Positions 25,689 through 35,078 of a stretch of DNA of 64,000 nucleotides are shown piece by piece (within the stretch, counting starts at the first letter, position 1; every line of letters starts with the position of its first letter). Source of the stretch: Ilumatobacteraceae bacterium (GTDB lineage Bacteria > Actinomycetota > Acidimicrobiia > Acidimicrobiales > Ilumatobacteraceae). The notes below the pieces were generated by a model. The model was not told the DNA's origin. It saw only the letters and a program-made list of their open reading frames with translations, and did not search any database. The translations under genes and the position numbers were made by a program. The stretch is from the NCBI GenBank assembly GCA_021299715.1, contig JAJTEL010000003.1, positions 1 to 64,000 of the forward strand, given 5' to 3'.

Positions 25689-28034
25689 CTATCGCTTGCC
25701 TCGAGCCTTTTTCGGTCGGGCAAGTAGCTCCAAGGCAACTTCCAACGTGACCGTTGTGGGGTCGGTTTCGGCAGGGACCGGACGCGTATCGCCGGCTCTT
25801 TCTACATAGATGCCGTATCGGCCACGCTTCACAAACACTTCGTCACCCGACACCGGGTCAACCCCAAGACTGCGGGGAAAGGTCAGTAGCGGCTGAATGT
25901 CGGCCAGCGAGACCGTGGCTATGTCGGTGTCTGCAGGTAGCGACACACTGCGTGAACCCACCGTGGCATACGGACCATACGGCCCCACTTTCACCGAGAC
26001 TTCTTCGCCGTTGTGCTCTCCCACAATGCGTGCTTCTGTTGGTGTGTTGAGCAACGTCAACGCAAACTCAACAGTGAGTTGCGACAACTCGGTGTTGTCG
26101 GGAACGGCCACATTGCGAGAACCACACTTGATATACGGGGACCCACTTGTTCGTGATGGACGCGAGCGAGTTCCGCGAACAGATTTCTTTCCCGCAAACG
26201 AGCGGCCTGGCTTCAGCACGATGGGGTCGCCCGTTTCTGGGTGGACACCAATGACAAGTACGTCGTGATCGGCAGGTTTATACGACTTCTCTACGTCGTC
26301 AATAACAGAGACCAACCCAGGCCAATGACCATCGCCGCGTGAATAGAACTTTGACAACATGTCCACCAACGTTGCCGTACCTTCGACAATTGAGTCGAGC
26401 TCCTCTTCCATCTCACGGGTGAAGGTGTAGTCGATAAGCGATGGAAAACACTCTGCAAGGAACTGCTGCACCGCAACACCCGTGAGTGTGGGAATAAGCG
26501 CTTGGTCGCCGCGCTTTGACCACACGTATTCGTCGCGCAGTGACTGAATGATGGGGGCATATGTTGATGGACGACCAATTTCTTGTGCCTCAAGTGCTCG
26601 GATGAGAGAAGCTTCTGTGTATCGAGCAGGTGGACGAGTGACATGTTCTTTCACTTCTACTGCCGACACCGCATAGACGTCGCCCACGGTGAATTCAGCG
26701 AGCGGTGTTGGTTCTTCGTCTTCGGGAGTTGAGTACAAACGCCGATGTCCGGGCTCGACAATTGTGGTGCCCGATGCCGTCAGCACGCACCAGTGCTCTG
26801 GGTGCGTGGTGTTTGCGTGCAACGTAACGGTGACAGTTGTGCCCGTGGTGTTCACCATTTGCGATGCCACAGTTCGCCGCCACACCATGTCGTATACCGC
26901 TGCTTGCTGCGCAGACAGACCCTTCGGATGTCGCAACGACAGATTGGAAGGCCGAATGGCTTCGTGAGCTTCTTGCGCCGACTTGCGCTTCGGAAAATAC
27001 AAACGTGGTTTGTCGGGAACACACGTCGCACCAAACATTTCGATGGCTTGCTGTCGTGCGGCAGCCATGGCAACTCCGGACAAAGCGGGGCTGTCTGTTC
27101 GCGGATACGAGATAAGGCCTTTCTCGTGCAACTGGTTCATCACCACCTGTGCTAGTGACGCCCCAATCTTTAAGCGGCTGTAGATGTCTTGCAGCAGATC
27201 ACTTGTTGTGTACGGACGACGCGGCTTCCGTGAATACGCCTCAGTCTTCGAATTGGCAACGGTGAGAGAAGTTTCCTGAAGTGCTGCTGCAAGTTGTTGC
27301 GCATCTGGCAGTAACAGCAACTGTGCGGGCGGGGCAACAGAGCCAGCATCGTCAATATCGTCGGACTTCGCCACAGGAACAGTGTCAATTGTGCGCAACG
27401 TCGCAACGACTTGTGCATCAATCGCAAGTGTGGCTTCAATTCCGCAATAGGTCGTTTCTACAAATGCAAGGCGTTCCTTCTCGCGTTCTACCACCATTCG
27501 CAGTGCGGGACTTTGCACACGACCTGCACCCAGATTTCCTCGCACCTTGCTCCATAACACCGGCGACACACTGAACCCGTACAAGTAGTCGAGATAGCGA
27601 CGAGTACGTGCGGCCTCTACCAAGGTTGGGCGAATTTGCTTGCGATCGTCCAAAGCGGCCAGAACCTCAATTCGAGTGATGGAGTTGAACACAATGCGCG
27701 ACACCGGGACTGTGGGCTGCAAGAACTCCACCAGCAAGAACGCGATCATTTCTCCTTCGCGGTCACCGTCGGTGGCCAGAATGAGTTCGCTTGCCGTAGC
27801 CAGCTCGTCACGAAGCATGTCGATAATTTCTTGCCCCTTCTTTGAAAGAACATAGGTGGCAGTGAAATTCTTGGCCGTGTCTATGGAACCGCGCTTTGCG
27901 GGAATGTCTGCGAAGTGGCCGTACGACGCCTTAACAGTGAAGCCATCTCCCAGAATTTTCGAGATTGTGCTCACTTTGTTGGGGGACTCGACAATGACGA
28001 GAGGGCGGGACGAGGAAGTGTTGCGTTTATTCAT
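25689..28034 (-). CDS. topA: DNA topoisomerase I
   Basis: A 781-residue type IA topoisomerase that relaxes negative supercoils. The TOPRIM domain has VIVESPNK with Glu17 and ATDGDREGE with Asp89/Asp91. The catalytic Tyr is Tyr310 in GLISYPRTDS. EIGRPSTYAPIIQSL marks the later core. There are no zinc-ribbon cysteines at the C-terminus; it has actinobacterial-type C-terminal repeats (KVGPYGPYATVG, KRGRYGIYVERAG) and a short basic end (KKARGKR). It is shorter than many actinobacterial TopA proteins because the Lys-rich tail is brief. The ATG is at 28034. Confidence 0.96.
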   Translation of the reverse strand: MNKRNTSSSRPLVIVESPNKVSTISKILGDGFTVKASYGHFADIPAKRGSIDTAKNFTATYVLSKKGQEIIDMLRDELATASELILATDGDREGEMIAFLLVEFLQPTVPVSRIVFNSITRIEVLAALDDRKQIRPTLVEAARTRRYLDYLYGFSVSPVLWSKVRGNLGAGRVQSPALRMVVEREKERLAFVETTYCGIEATLAIDAQVVATLRTIDTVPVAKSDDIDDAGSVAPPAQLLLLPDAQQLAAALQETSLTVANSKTEAYSRKPRRPYTTSDLLQDIYSRLKIGASLAQVVMNQLHEKGLISYPRTDSPALSGVAMAAARQQAIEMFGATCVPDKPRLYFPKRKSAQEAHEAIRPSNLSLRHPKGLSAQQAAVYDMVWRRTVASQMVNTTGTTVTVTLHANTTHPEHWCVLTASGTTIVEPGHRRLYSTPEDEEPTPLAEFTVGDVYAVSAVEVKEHVTRPPARYTEASLIRALEAQEIGRPSTYAPIIQSLRDEYVWSKRGDQALIPTLTGVAVQQFLAECFPSLIDYTFTREMEEELDSIVEGTATLVDMLSKFYSRGDGHWPGLVSVIDDVEKSYKPADHDVLVIGVHPETGDPIVLKPGRSFAGKKSVRGTRSRPSRTSGSPYIKCGSRNVAVPDNTELSQLTVEFALTLLNTPTEARIVGEHNGEEVSVKVGPYGPYATVGSRSVSLPADTDIATVSLADIQPLLTFPRSLGVDPVSGDEVFVKRGRYGIYVERAGDTRPVPAETDPTTVTLEVALELLARPKKARGKR

Positions 28035-28131
28035 GGCGGCAGTTCTTAAACCATGCCTGTTGCAAAGTGGGTGGGTCTACCCCACGAAAAGCCTTGTCCT
28101 GCAAGGAAAAAAGAAAAACTTGACAAGCCGG

Positions 28132-28158
28132 GCGCACGCGCGCGTGATGCGCGCACGC
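28132..28158 (-). terminator. GC-rich hairpin between the RCC1-repeat gene and topA
   Basis: On the minus strand a 10-base stem (GCGTGCGCGC with its partner, two wobble pairs) closes a 7-base loop 11 bases after the RCC1-gene stop. A T-rich run (28103-28119) follows some 13 bases further. It may end or attenuate transcription before topA, but the gap to the T-run makes it atypical. Confidence 0.4.
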
Positions 28159-28168
28159 GAGGGAACGG

Positions 28169-29794
28169 CTACGACACAACAATTTTTGCGGTCTTTAAGG
28201 TTCGTATTCCTCGCTTGGGAATAAGCGTGACCAGCACCGAACAGGTGCCCTTTCGGATTCCTTTTACCTTTGTTCCTACAAACGTGCAGTAGCGCGACCC
28301 GCGCACAATGGTGAATCGCATTGAGCCTTGTGATGTTTTGGGAATGGTGAGCGAAACATGAGCGGCAATTGCGCGCGCAGTTATGAATCTGTTGCGCTTC
28401 ACACGCAAGTTGCGAGCGGCAAGTGACGTGAATTGCTGATTTGACGCTGTAGTTGTGGGCGGTACCACTGTGGTGGTAGTCGTCGTGCTTGATGTGGACG
28501 TTGTACTTGACGTTGACAAACTTGTAGACGATGTTGACGTACTTGTGGTGGTGGTTGTTGTGGGCGACACAGTCAGCAACGACACGGTGGCAGCAGACGT
28601 GTAACGCGTTATTGGCGACTCGCCTTGTTGGCCAACGGTGGTCTCACCCCAACACTTCACTGCACCAGCGTCGGTCACTGCGCATGCGTGCTTTGTTCCT
28701 ACGGCAACATCAACAATGTTTGCGCTGAGGCCACTGACAGCCATCGCAGTGTGACGTGGCGATGTAGTTGTGGTGTCACCAAGTTGGCCGTTGTTGTTCA
28801 GCCCAAAACATTCCACTGTGTTCGTTACCAACACCACGCAGGTAAACCCCGTACCCGCATGCACAGAACGAGCGTTGGCAGACAACGACACTGCAGACGG
28901 TGGAAACCCTTCGGGAGTTGTGCTGGAATCAACGCCCAATTGGCCGTAGTTATTTCGACCAAAACACCACGCCAGTGCGCCCACAACTGCACATGTGTGA
29001 TCTGAACCAGCAGACACATCTGCTGACACACCCGATGCCAACGCAGAAAGACGTTGCGGAGTTAACACATCGGATGACCCGTTTGTACCAAGACGACCGT
29101 GGTTGAATGCTCCCCAACACCACGTGTCACCGCTAGTGCTTGTTGCACATGTATGCAGTGCACCCACATCTAACGCAGCCACAGTGAATTGCGACGGGAT
29201 AGACGTCACTGCCGACGGTGTTGGCTGCGCCAACGTACTTGTTGCTGCGTTGCCAAGCTGCCCGCGATTGTTACGACCCCAGCAGGACACCGCGTTATTA
29301 ACAAGGACGGCACACGTTGAATTTCCACCGGCAGCAACAAGTGTTGCGGTGTCACCCAGAGTTACTTGCACGGGATTCGGTTGATTGCTCAAACTTGCAT
29401 CTCCGACTTGCCCATATCCGTTTTCACCCCAACACCAGACTGTTCCGTCGTTCGCCAACACACAAACGTGCCTGTTCCCCGATGCAATGCGTCGCGCCAC
29501 GCGACCACCTGGCAATGTGGCTGCTTGCACCGGAGACAGCGCATAACCATCGGGAATGCTGGCGTGCGCGCTAGACCCCAATTGGCCGTACGTGTTGTCG
29601 CCCCAACACCACACCACATCGTTGCTTGCAATGGCACACGTGTGTGCATCTCCGGCCGCTATGCGCCCCACTGCTGGCAGTGATGACACAGAGACAGCGC
29701 TCACTCGCGCAGCGAACGGAAGTCCAAGTAGTGCAAGCACGACAACAAGCACACTCCAACGAGTTCGTGCTGTTGTCCCCCCGGATACACCCAC
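28169..29794 (-). CDS. Secreted RCC1-repeat protein with Thr/Ser-rich linker
   Basis: A 541-residue protein with a signal peptide (about 12-33). About seven RCC1-type repeats follow, each with the core HTCAI...VWCWGxNxxGQLG, forming a predicted beta-propeller (about 40-400). Then come a low-complexity Thr/Ser linker (about 405-445) and a basic beta-rich C-terminal domain that resembles the cell-surface Ig-like units of this organism. There is no sortase motif or membrane anchor. Bacterial secreted RCC1 proteins have no agreed function; a binding or surface role is inferred. The start is a GTG at 29794 with a weak ribosome site. Confidence 0.85.
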   Translation of the reverse strand: MGVSGGTTARTRWSVLVVVLALLGLPFAARVSAVSVSSLPAVGRIAAGDAHTCAIASNDVVWCWGDNTYGQLGSSAHASIPDGYALSPVQAATLPGGRVARRIASGNRHVCVLANDGTVWCWGENGYGQVGDASLSNQPNPVQVTLGDTATLVAAGGNSTCAVLVNNAVSCWGRNNRGQLGNAATSTLAQPTPSAVTSIPSQFTVAALDVGALHTCATSTSGDTWCWGAFNHGRLGTNGSSDVLTPQRLSALASGVSADVSAGSDHTCAVVGALAWCFGRNNYGQLGVDSSTTPEGFPPSAVSLSANARSVHAGTGFTCVVLVTNTVECFGLNNNGQLGDTTTTSPRHTAMAVSGLSANIVDVAVGTKHACAVTDAGAVKCWGETTVGQQGESPITRYTSAATVSLLTVSPTTTTTTSTSTSSTSLSTSSTTSTSSTTTTTTVVPPTTTASNQQFTSLAARNLRVKRNRFITARAIAAHVSLTIPKTSQGSMRFTIVRGSRYCTFVGTKVKGIRKGTCSVLVTLIPKRGIRTLKTAKIVVS

Positions 29795-29812
29795 GGGGAA
29801 AGTGTAGAACGA

Positions 29813-30199
29813 CTACTGAGAGTTGCCAGTCGCCTCGGCTGCTTCGGCCTCGGCAATTTCACGACGTACTTCGTCCATGTCTAACCCTTCGGCCGATGTG
29901 ATGATCTGCTCAAGCGTGTGTTCGGGCAGTGCACCCGCCTGGTTAAACAACAAGACGCCGTCGCGGAAAATCATGATGGTGGGAATAGAACGAATCTGCA
30001 GTGCTGCAGCCAAGCCTTGTTCGGCTTCGGTGTCTACTTTGCCGTAACGAACACTGGGGTGGGCTTCTGATGACTTTTCAAACACGGGTGCAAACATTTT
30101 GCACGGACCGCACCAGTCGGCCCAGAAATCAACAATGGTGATGCCTTCGGCCAGAACGGTCTCTTCGAAGTTCTGTTCTGTGAGTGTGAGAGTTGCCAT
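29813..30199 (-). CDS. trxA: Thioredoxin
   Basis: A 128-residue thioredoxin with the redox motif WCGPC (Cys30, Cys33), the buried Asp in IVDFWADWCGPC, and the cis-Pro loop IRSIPTIMIFRDG. It reduces protein disulfides in the cytoplasm. The C-terminal 25 residues form an acidic Glu/Ala-rich extension (REIAEAEAAEATGNSQ) beyond the usual fold. It lies just after a rhodanese lipoprotein gene on the same strand, a setting that suggests a shared role in sulfur or thiol handling. No thioredoxin reductase is present here. Confidence 0.93.
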   Translation of the reverse strand: MATLTLTEQNFEETVLAEGITIVDFWADWCGPCKMFAPVFEKSSEAHPSVRYGKVDTEAEQGLAAALQIRSIPTIMIFRDGVLLFNQAGALPEHTLEQIITSAEGLDMDEVRREIAEAEAAEATGNSQ

Positions 30200-30214
30200 G
30201 GGGAGTCCGTTTCT

Positions 30215-30610
30215 TTAATTGGTAACGATGGGGAGCGACAGAGATTGAGCCGCTTCTTCAAGCGCCCCAAGGTCAACCACATTTGTGAAGCCTGCATTCC
30301 GCATACGGTCAACAGCATCTGCTGAACGATTGCCAGATCGGCAATACACCGAATACGCAGCGTCTTTGTCTAAGACGGCTAAGGCATTGTCAAAATCGCC
30401 ATTTTGAATGTCCAAGTTGCGGGCGCCTTTTACATGACCTTCAGAAAATTCAGAGGCGGTGCGAACGTCGATGACCTTGTCAGCGGGGACGAGAGCAATA
30501 TCGATAACAGTGGTATCGGACGATTCTGCGCCACTGTTGCCCGACGAACACGCGGCTACACCAACACTGAGTACCACCGCCAGACCAACTCGTTGAACAA
30601 CAGATTTCAT
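30215..30610 (-). CDS. Rhodanese-domain lipoprotein
   Basis: A 131-residue protein. The signal peptide ends in a lipobox VAAC with Cys21, so it is probably a lipoprotein on the outer membrane face. A single rhodanese domain follows (about 42-128) with VIDVRTASEFSEGHVKGA and the active loop YCRSGNRS, where Cys90 would carry the persulfide. The start at 30610 is chosen because it begins the signal peptide and has AAGGGG upstream; a longer frame has no signal. A thioredoxin follows directly. The physiological sulfur donor and acceptor are unknown. Confidence 0.87.
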   Translation of the reverse strand: MKSVVQRVGLAVVLSVGVAACSSGNSGAESSDTTVIDIALVPADKVIDVRTASEFSEGHVKGARNLDIQNGDFDNALAVLDKDAAYSVYCRSGNRSADAVDRMRNAGFTNVVDLGALEEAAQSLSLPIVTN

Positions 30611-30636
30611 ACCCCTTAGGGTATCTGAAATTGGCG

Positions 30637-32541
30637 TCACTGCACTGTGACTTTCAGCGTGGTGCTCATCTTTGGGTATGTGCGCCACTTCGCCACAGTC
30701 AGTCTGATGGTGCACGTTGTTGTGCGCTTTGGAGCAACGAGTCGACCAGATGAGAAAGAGCACAACCCCGATTCAGTCCATGTCTTTTTCCCTTTCGATG
30801 GCGTCGTGAGAATCCATGACAAAGGGGTTCGCGAACTTTTCTTTACGGCGGTTTTCTTCACGGTAAATCCGGGTCGCACGGTAATTGTGGTGGGTAGCGA
30901 CAACAGTCCGGTGACAGATCGAACTTCTACTGAAAATGTGTAGTTCGTTCCGTTGGTAAGTCCGCCAATGGTGCATGTTGTTTCTGTTGTGACACATCCA
31001 GCCGATGGTGGAACAGATGACACCACGTAGACAGATCCGACAACAGGTGCTGGTGTCCACGACATAGTTGCAGACTTATTAAGCGATGCAACTGTTGCGA
31101 CCGATGGTGCAAGAGGAAGTTGTCCCGCAACAACCGTTGTCTCGGCAACAGGCCCGAATCCGTCTGCGGTTGATCCGATAACTGAAATTATGTATGTGGT
31201 TCCGTTCACTAGGCCAGTCACTGTGCACGTTGTTCCGCCAACAACTGTGCACGATGCAGACCCCGGAGTTGCGGTAGCCGTGTAGGTGGCGCCGGCCGAA
31301 ATGCCGTCCCACGACACCACAGCCCCACCATTTGATGGAACTGCCGCAAGTTGACGCACCTGACTAGGCACAGACGGAACATACAGAAGTCTGTTAGGAG
31401 TTTGCGACGTACGACCCGAATTGAAATAGGTAATGGCATTCAGAGTTGCGTTGCCACTTAACCAGTTCCATGCAGCCGTGGATCCGGTAGCGAACGACGT
31501 TGGCCCCACTTCCATTAATTGCAGATAACGAGCCAATGCGCCAGCAACAAAGGGAGACGCCATTGATGTACCCGACAAACCGGCATACGTGTTGGTTACT
31601 CCATTCAGATATGGGTACGCGGAAGGGATTGCGCCGCCCTGTATTGATGAACCGCCTGGTGCAAACATGTCCACACAGGTGCCGTAGTTACTGAAGGAAC
31701 TCTCGCCGTCTAACAATGTGGACGAGCCCACAGAGACAGTTCCGAACGTAGACGCTGGCGTAGCGCTACACGCCGATGTTGCACTGTTCCCCGCTGCAGC
31801 GGTCACAAGAACGCCCTCGTTCATAAGAGACGTGATTGCGTTGTCTACTTCGGCGACTTGCTCGCCGAAACCAACACTGAGATTTAGAACGGCTTTCGTG
31901 CCTGGATTGTGGTTGGCAAGTATCCACGCCAGACCTTCCACAATCATTGTGCGAGTTCCGTTGCCACACGAATCGAGTGCGCGAATAGGAATGACTGTTG
32001 CGTTCTTTGCAACACCAACTCCATCTCCTGCCGCAATTGCTGCAACATGTGTTCCGTGCCCGTCGTTGTCGGTACGTCCAACATCTGTGGCATCGGGTAA
32101 TTGAGGCGCATCGAATGTTGCAGGGTCAACGGCGTGGCTACCGTCATTTGGGCACGCTTGAATTCCGGACTGCGGGTTAGACAGTGCGTTTCGATAACTG
32201 TTCAATGCGGTAGCGCTAGAGCGATAACTCCATCCGTTTGCCACGCGAGATCCAAATTCAGGATGATTTCCCGAAACACCAGAATCGAGAACGTAAATGT
32301 TGACACCCGTTCCATCGTTGGAAAAATTGTATGAACGAGTGCTGGTCACGGGAGTGCGTTGGTCGATGCGATCGAGTCCCCACGACAACGAACCTGTTGG
32401 CCCGGTTGTTTGTGGAGACGATGTCACCAATCGGCGCGCAATAGGTTCTGCCTGAATTACACGTTGTGCTTGCAGTGGCGTTGCGGAAAGTACGGCGACA
32501 AGAAGAGCCGTTACCGCGGCAACACCGCCCCACCGCTTCAT
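30637..32541 (-). CDS. Secreted subtilisin-like serine protease with fibronectin III domains
   Basis: A 634-residue S8 peptidase. A signal peptide (about 1-26) and short propeptide precede the catalytic domain. The catalytic triad is Asp86 in VLDSGVSG, His162 in DGHGTHVA and Ser326 in GTSMASPFVAG, with the oxyanion Asn in AAAGNSATS. Two fibronectin type III-like domains (about 395-560) and a basic beta-rich C-terminal domain follow. It is exported and probably degrades external protein. The ATG at 32541 overlaps the folD stop (TGATG), an odd coupling with a folate enzyme that may only reflect gene packing. Confidence 0.92.
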   Translation of the reverse strand: MKRWGGVAAVTALLVAVLSATPLQAQRVIQAEPIARRLVTSSPQTTGPTGSLSWGLDRIDQRTPVTSTRSYNFSNDGTGVNIYVLDSGVSGNHPEFGSRVANGWSYRSSATALNSYRNALSNPQSGIQACPNDGSHAVDPATFDAPQLPDATDVGRTDNDGHGTHVAAIAAGDGVGVAKNATVIPIRALDSCGNGTRTMIVEGLAWILANHNPGTKAVLNLSVGFGEQVAEVDNAITSLMNEGVLVTAAAGNSATSACSATPASTFGTVSVGSSTLLDGESSFSNYGTCVDMFAPGGSSIQGGAIPSAYPYLNGVTNTYAGLSGTSMASPFVAGALARYLQLMEVGPTSFATGSTAAWNWLSGNATLNAITYFNSGRTSQTPNRLLYVPSVPSQVRQLAAVPSNGGAVVSWDGISAGATYTATATPGSASCTVVGGTTCTVTGLVNGTTYIISVIGSTADGFGPVAETTVVAGQLPLAPSVATVASLNKSATMSWTPAPVVGSVYVVSSVPPSAGCVTTETTCTIGGLTNGTNYTFSVEVRSVTGLLSLPTTITVRPGFTVKKTAVKKSSRTPLSWILTTPSKGKKTWTESGLCSFSSGRLVAPKRTTTCTIRLTVAKWRTYPKMSTTLKVTVQ

Positions 32542-33407
32542 CACACGCGCACGCCCTGCATGATGGCGGCATTCACCGTGTTCTCCATAAGGCAGGCAAC
32601 CGTCATAAGACCTGTTCCGCCAGGCATTGGGGTGAGTGCAGAAGCAATTCCAGTAACCGAGACTGGATCAACATCGCCAACTATTCCCGCCTCAGTGCGT
32701 GAAATACCAACATCGACAACCACCGCGCCGGGAGAAATATGTTGAGCAGAGATGGAGTGTGCAATTCCGGTGGCAGAAATAACAATGTCTGCACTACGAG
32801 TAATCTCGACAAGATTTTCGGTACGCGAATGAGCAAGCGTGACGGTGCAGTCAATTCCTTTGCGCGCAAGCAACACCGACAACGGAAGCCCAACAAGTGT
32901 TGACCGACCTATGACAACAGCATGTTTTCCGGCCGTTGGAATGTTGTAGTGCTGAAGGAGTCGCAGTACGCCAAGCGGAGTACAACCAACATGGCCAGGT
33001 AACCCCCGCATTAAAAGACCCATGGACTGGCTTGTTAACCCATCGACATCTTTTTCGGCGGGCAACAAGTTCAACACGGCATCCGCGTTGAGATGAGTGG
33101 GAAGAGGTAACTGCACCAAGATGCCATGGACATCTGAGTTGTTTGCTAAATCGCGAACACAATCTTCAAGTTGTTCTTGAGTTGTTGACTGTGGCAGTTC
33201 TACGTGCACGGACTGGAGACCAAGACTGTTTGCCGTACGGTGCTTGCTAGCCACGTATTTCTGACTTGGCGCGTCGTTACCCACAAGAACTGTTGCCAGC
33301 ACAATGCGCGGCGATCCGGCAATTTCAAGACGAGCAGACAAGGACGCCAATAACGCATCGCGAGCAGGGCCACCCGCAAGTGAAAGCGTGTTGACACCAG
33401 AACTCAT
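32541..33407 (-). CDS. folD: Bifunctional methylenetetrahydrofolate dehydrogenase/cyclohydrolase
   Basis: A 288-residue FolD that interconverts 5,10-methylene- and 10-formyl-tetrahydrofolate through the methenyl form, in the cytoplasm. Signature elements: SQKYVASKHRTANSLG with the catalytic Tyr and Lys, VQLPLPTHLN, PAEKDVDGL, GCTPLGVLRLL, VVIGRSTLVGLPL (Rossmann loop) and AVVVDVGISR. The ATG is at 33407. The stop overlaps the start of a secreted protease gene. Confidence 0.95.
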   Translation of the reverse strand: MSSGVNTLSLAGGPARDALLASLSARLEIAGSPRIVLATVLVGNDAPSQKYVASKHRTANSLGLQSVHVELPQSTTQEQLEDCVRDLANNSDVHGILVQLPLPTHLNADAVLNLLPAEKDVDGLTSQSMGLLMRGLPGHVGCTPLGVLRLLQHYNIPTAGKHAVVIGRSTLVGLPLSVLLARKGIDCTVTLAHSRTENLVEITRSADIVISATGIAHSISAQHISPGAVVVDVGISRTEAGIVGDVDPVSVTGIASALTPMPGGTGLMTVACLMENTVNAAIMQGVRV

Positions 33408-33462
33408 GGTGTCATCGTACTTGTGACCCCATTTTCTGTGACTTCAGGAAGTGAAGAATTCC

Positions 33463-35025
33463 TTAAGACTGAACTGAATCGGGCCGTGCAGGAAGGAATT
33501 TCAACGCAAACAATGAGCCCACCAAGGCCATTCCTGCGGTCACTAAACACGCCGTAGAAAAGCCATGCATGAACGAGTCACTAACCGCGTTCAGAACACT
33601 TTGTTGTGCTGCAGACGGAGCCTCTTGGGCCACGAAATACGCCGCGCCCACTGAATCTTGAGCGCTCTCAAACACACCCGCAGGAAGTGCTTGTACAAGA
33701 CCAGGCAACGCCGTGAACTTTTCCACCAATTTGGGTCCGTACATGCTGACGAACACCGAACCCACCACTGCTACTCCAAGTGTTCCGCCTACTTCACGAC
33801 TGATGTCGTTTACAGCAGAACCAACACCAGCTTTTTCACGTGGAAGTGATCCCATGACGGCGTCAGTAGAGGGAGAAGTGACGAGTGATAGCCCGTTTGC
33901 CATAAACACCATTCCGATGACAACGTGCCCCCAATACGACGACCCCGCATCCATGCGCGACGCAATGATGAATCCAATCGCCATGTTCAACAACCCAAGC
34001 GCGACTACTCGCTTAGTTCCAAACTTCAACGCTGCACGGGCAGCAAACGGTGCAGTACCGCCGGCCGCCACTGCAAACGGCAAGGTATGAAGACCCGCGC
34101 TCAGAGTGTCGTATCCGCGAACAAACTGGAAGTACTGAGTGACCAAAAATGTGAAACCAAAGAGACAGAAAAACGCAATTCCAATGCTTGAAGTGGCCAC
34201 ACTAAAACGTGCGCTCTTGAAGAACGACACTTCAAGAAGGGGCTCCTCTTTTGTCATTTCAATTTTTACAAAAGCGAATAACGCAACGACAGCAAGAACA
34301 AAACCTGCATTTGATTTCAGACTTCCCCACCCCCAATGTGGAGATTCAATAACGGTGAACACGAGCGCGGAAACTGCTACGACCGAGAGCACGAACCCCG
34401 TCTTGTCAATTTTGTGCGCATTTTCATTTCGCGAATCGGGAATAATGCGTGCACCAATCAACAGCGCAATTGCAACAATGGGAATGTTGATGAGGAACAC
34501 AGAGCCCCACCAGAAATGTTCCAACAAGAAACCACCGGCTACGGGACCAAACGCAACGGCCATACCCGACACCGCCGACCACAAGCCGATGGCCTTCGCA
34601 CGCTCGATGGGGTCAATGAACAAGTTGGTAATGATTGCCAGAGTTGCTGGGAAGACAAGTGCTGCGCCAATGCCCATCGCTCCGCGCCAAAAAATAAGTG
34701 ATCCACTGGTGTTTGCAAACGCCGCCGCACCACTACACGCCGCAAACAGAACGAGGCCCACCTGCAATGTTCGCTTTCGCCCGTATCGGTCGCCAATGCC
34801 TCCGCCCGCCAACAACAATCCAGCGAACACCAGCGCATAAGAATCCACAATCCACTGAAGACCAGTGGTTGTTGCGTTGAGTTCGCGTTGCAGGGTGGGG
34901 AGCGCCACGTTGACAATGAGGTTGTCAACAACCACAAGAAAAACGCTGACGCTGAGGATGGCCAAGATAAGCCAACGCTGGGCGTAGACACGGTCGGAGG
35001 GTGTTGATGCATTCATACTTGACAT
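33463..35025 (-). CDS. MFS drug/metabolite exporter (DHA2, EmrB/QacA type)
   Basis: A 520-residue transporter with about 14 membrane helices, as in the DHA2 proton antiporters. Markers are the first-helix NLIVNVALPTLQRELNAT, the loop GDRYGRKRTLQVG and the helix-5 motif GPVAGGFLLEHFWWGSVF. The gene is divergent from a TetR gene, and two palindromic operator copies lie between them, so it is probably induced by a ligand of that regulator. The frame opens at the ATG at 35025, but an in-frame ATG nine bases later (35016) fits the promoter better. The substrate is unknown. Confidence 0.9.
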   Translation of the reverse strand: MSSMNASTPSDRVYAQRWLILAILSVSVFLVVVDNLIVNVALPTLQRELNATTTGLQWIVDSYALVFAGLLLAGGGIGDRYGRKRTLQVGLVLFAACSGAAAFANTSGSLIFWRGAMGIGAALVFPATLAIITNLFIDPIERAKAIGLWSAVSGMAVAFGPVAGGFLLEHFWWGSVFLINIPIVAIALLIGARIIPDSRNENAHKIDKTGFVLSVVAVSALVFTVIESPHWGWGSLKSNAGFVLAVVALFAFVKIEMTKEEPLLEVSFFKSARFSVATSSIGIAFFCLFGFTFLVTQYFQFVRGYDTLSAGLHTLPFAVAAGGTAPFAARAALKFGTKRVVALGLLNMAIGFIIASRMDAGSSYWGHVVIGMVFMANGLSLVTSPSTDAVMGSLPREKAGVGSAVNDISREVGGTLGVAVVGSVFVSMYGPKLVEKFTALPGLVQALPAGVFESAQDSVGAAYFVAQEAPSAAQQSVLNAVSDSFMHGFSTACLVTAGMALVGSLFALKFLPARPDSVQS

Positions 35026-35055
35026 TGTCTAACAAACCCTCTTGACACTGTCAAG
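35018..35055. promoter_or_regulatory. Twin operator overlapping the divergent tetR/MFS promoters
   Basis: CTTGACACTGTCAAG (35041-35055) is a perfect 7+1+7 palindrome, and CTTGACATTGTCTAA (35018-35032) is an imperfect second copy 23 bases away. The palindrome contains the TTGACA -35 box of a promoter for the + strand tetR, with TAATAT 16 bases later. The minus-strand promoter also uses TTGACA here. This is the classic layout of TetR auto-repression plus exporter repression. Confidence 0.75.
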
Positions 35056-35078
35056 TTCTCTTGTAATATGCAAGGCGT

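Noticed and set aside
34139-34840. Open frame of 233 codons antisense to the MFS exporter
   Set aside because: Pro/Thr/Asn-rich shadow of transmembrane codons, no motif.
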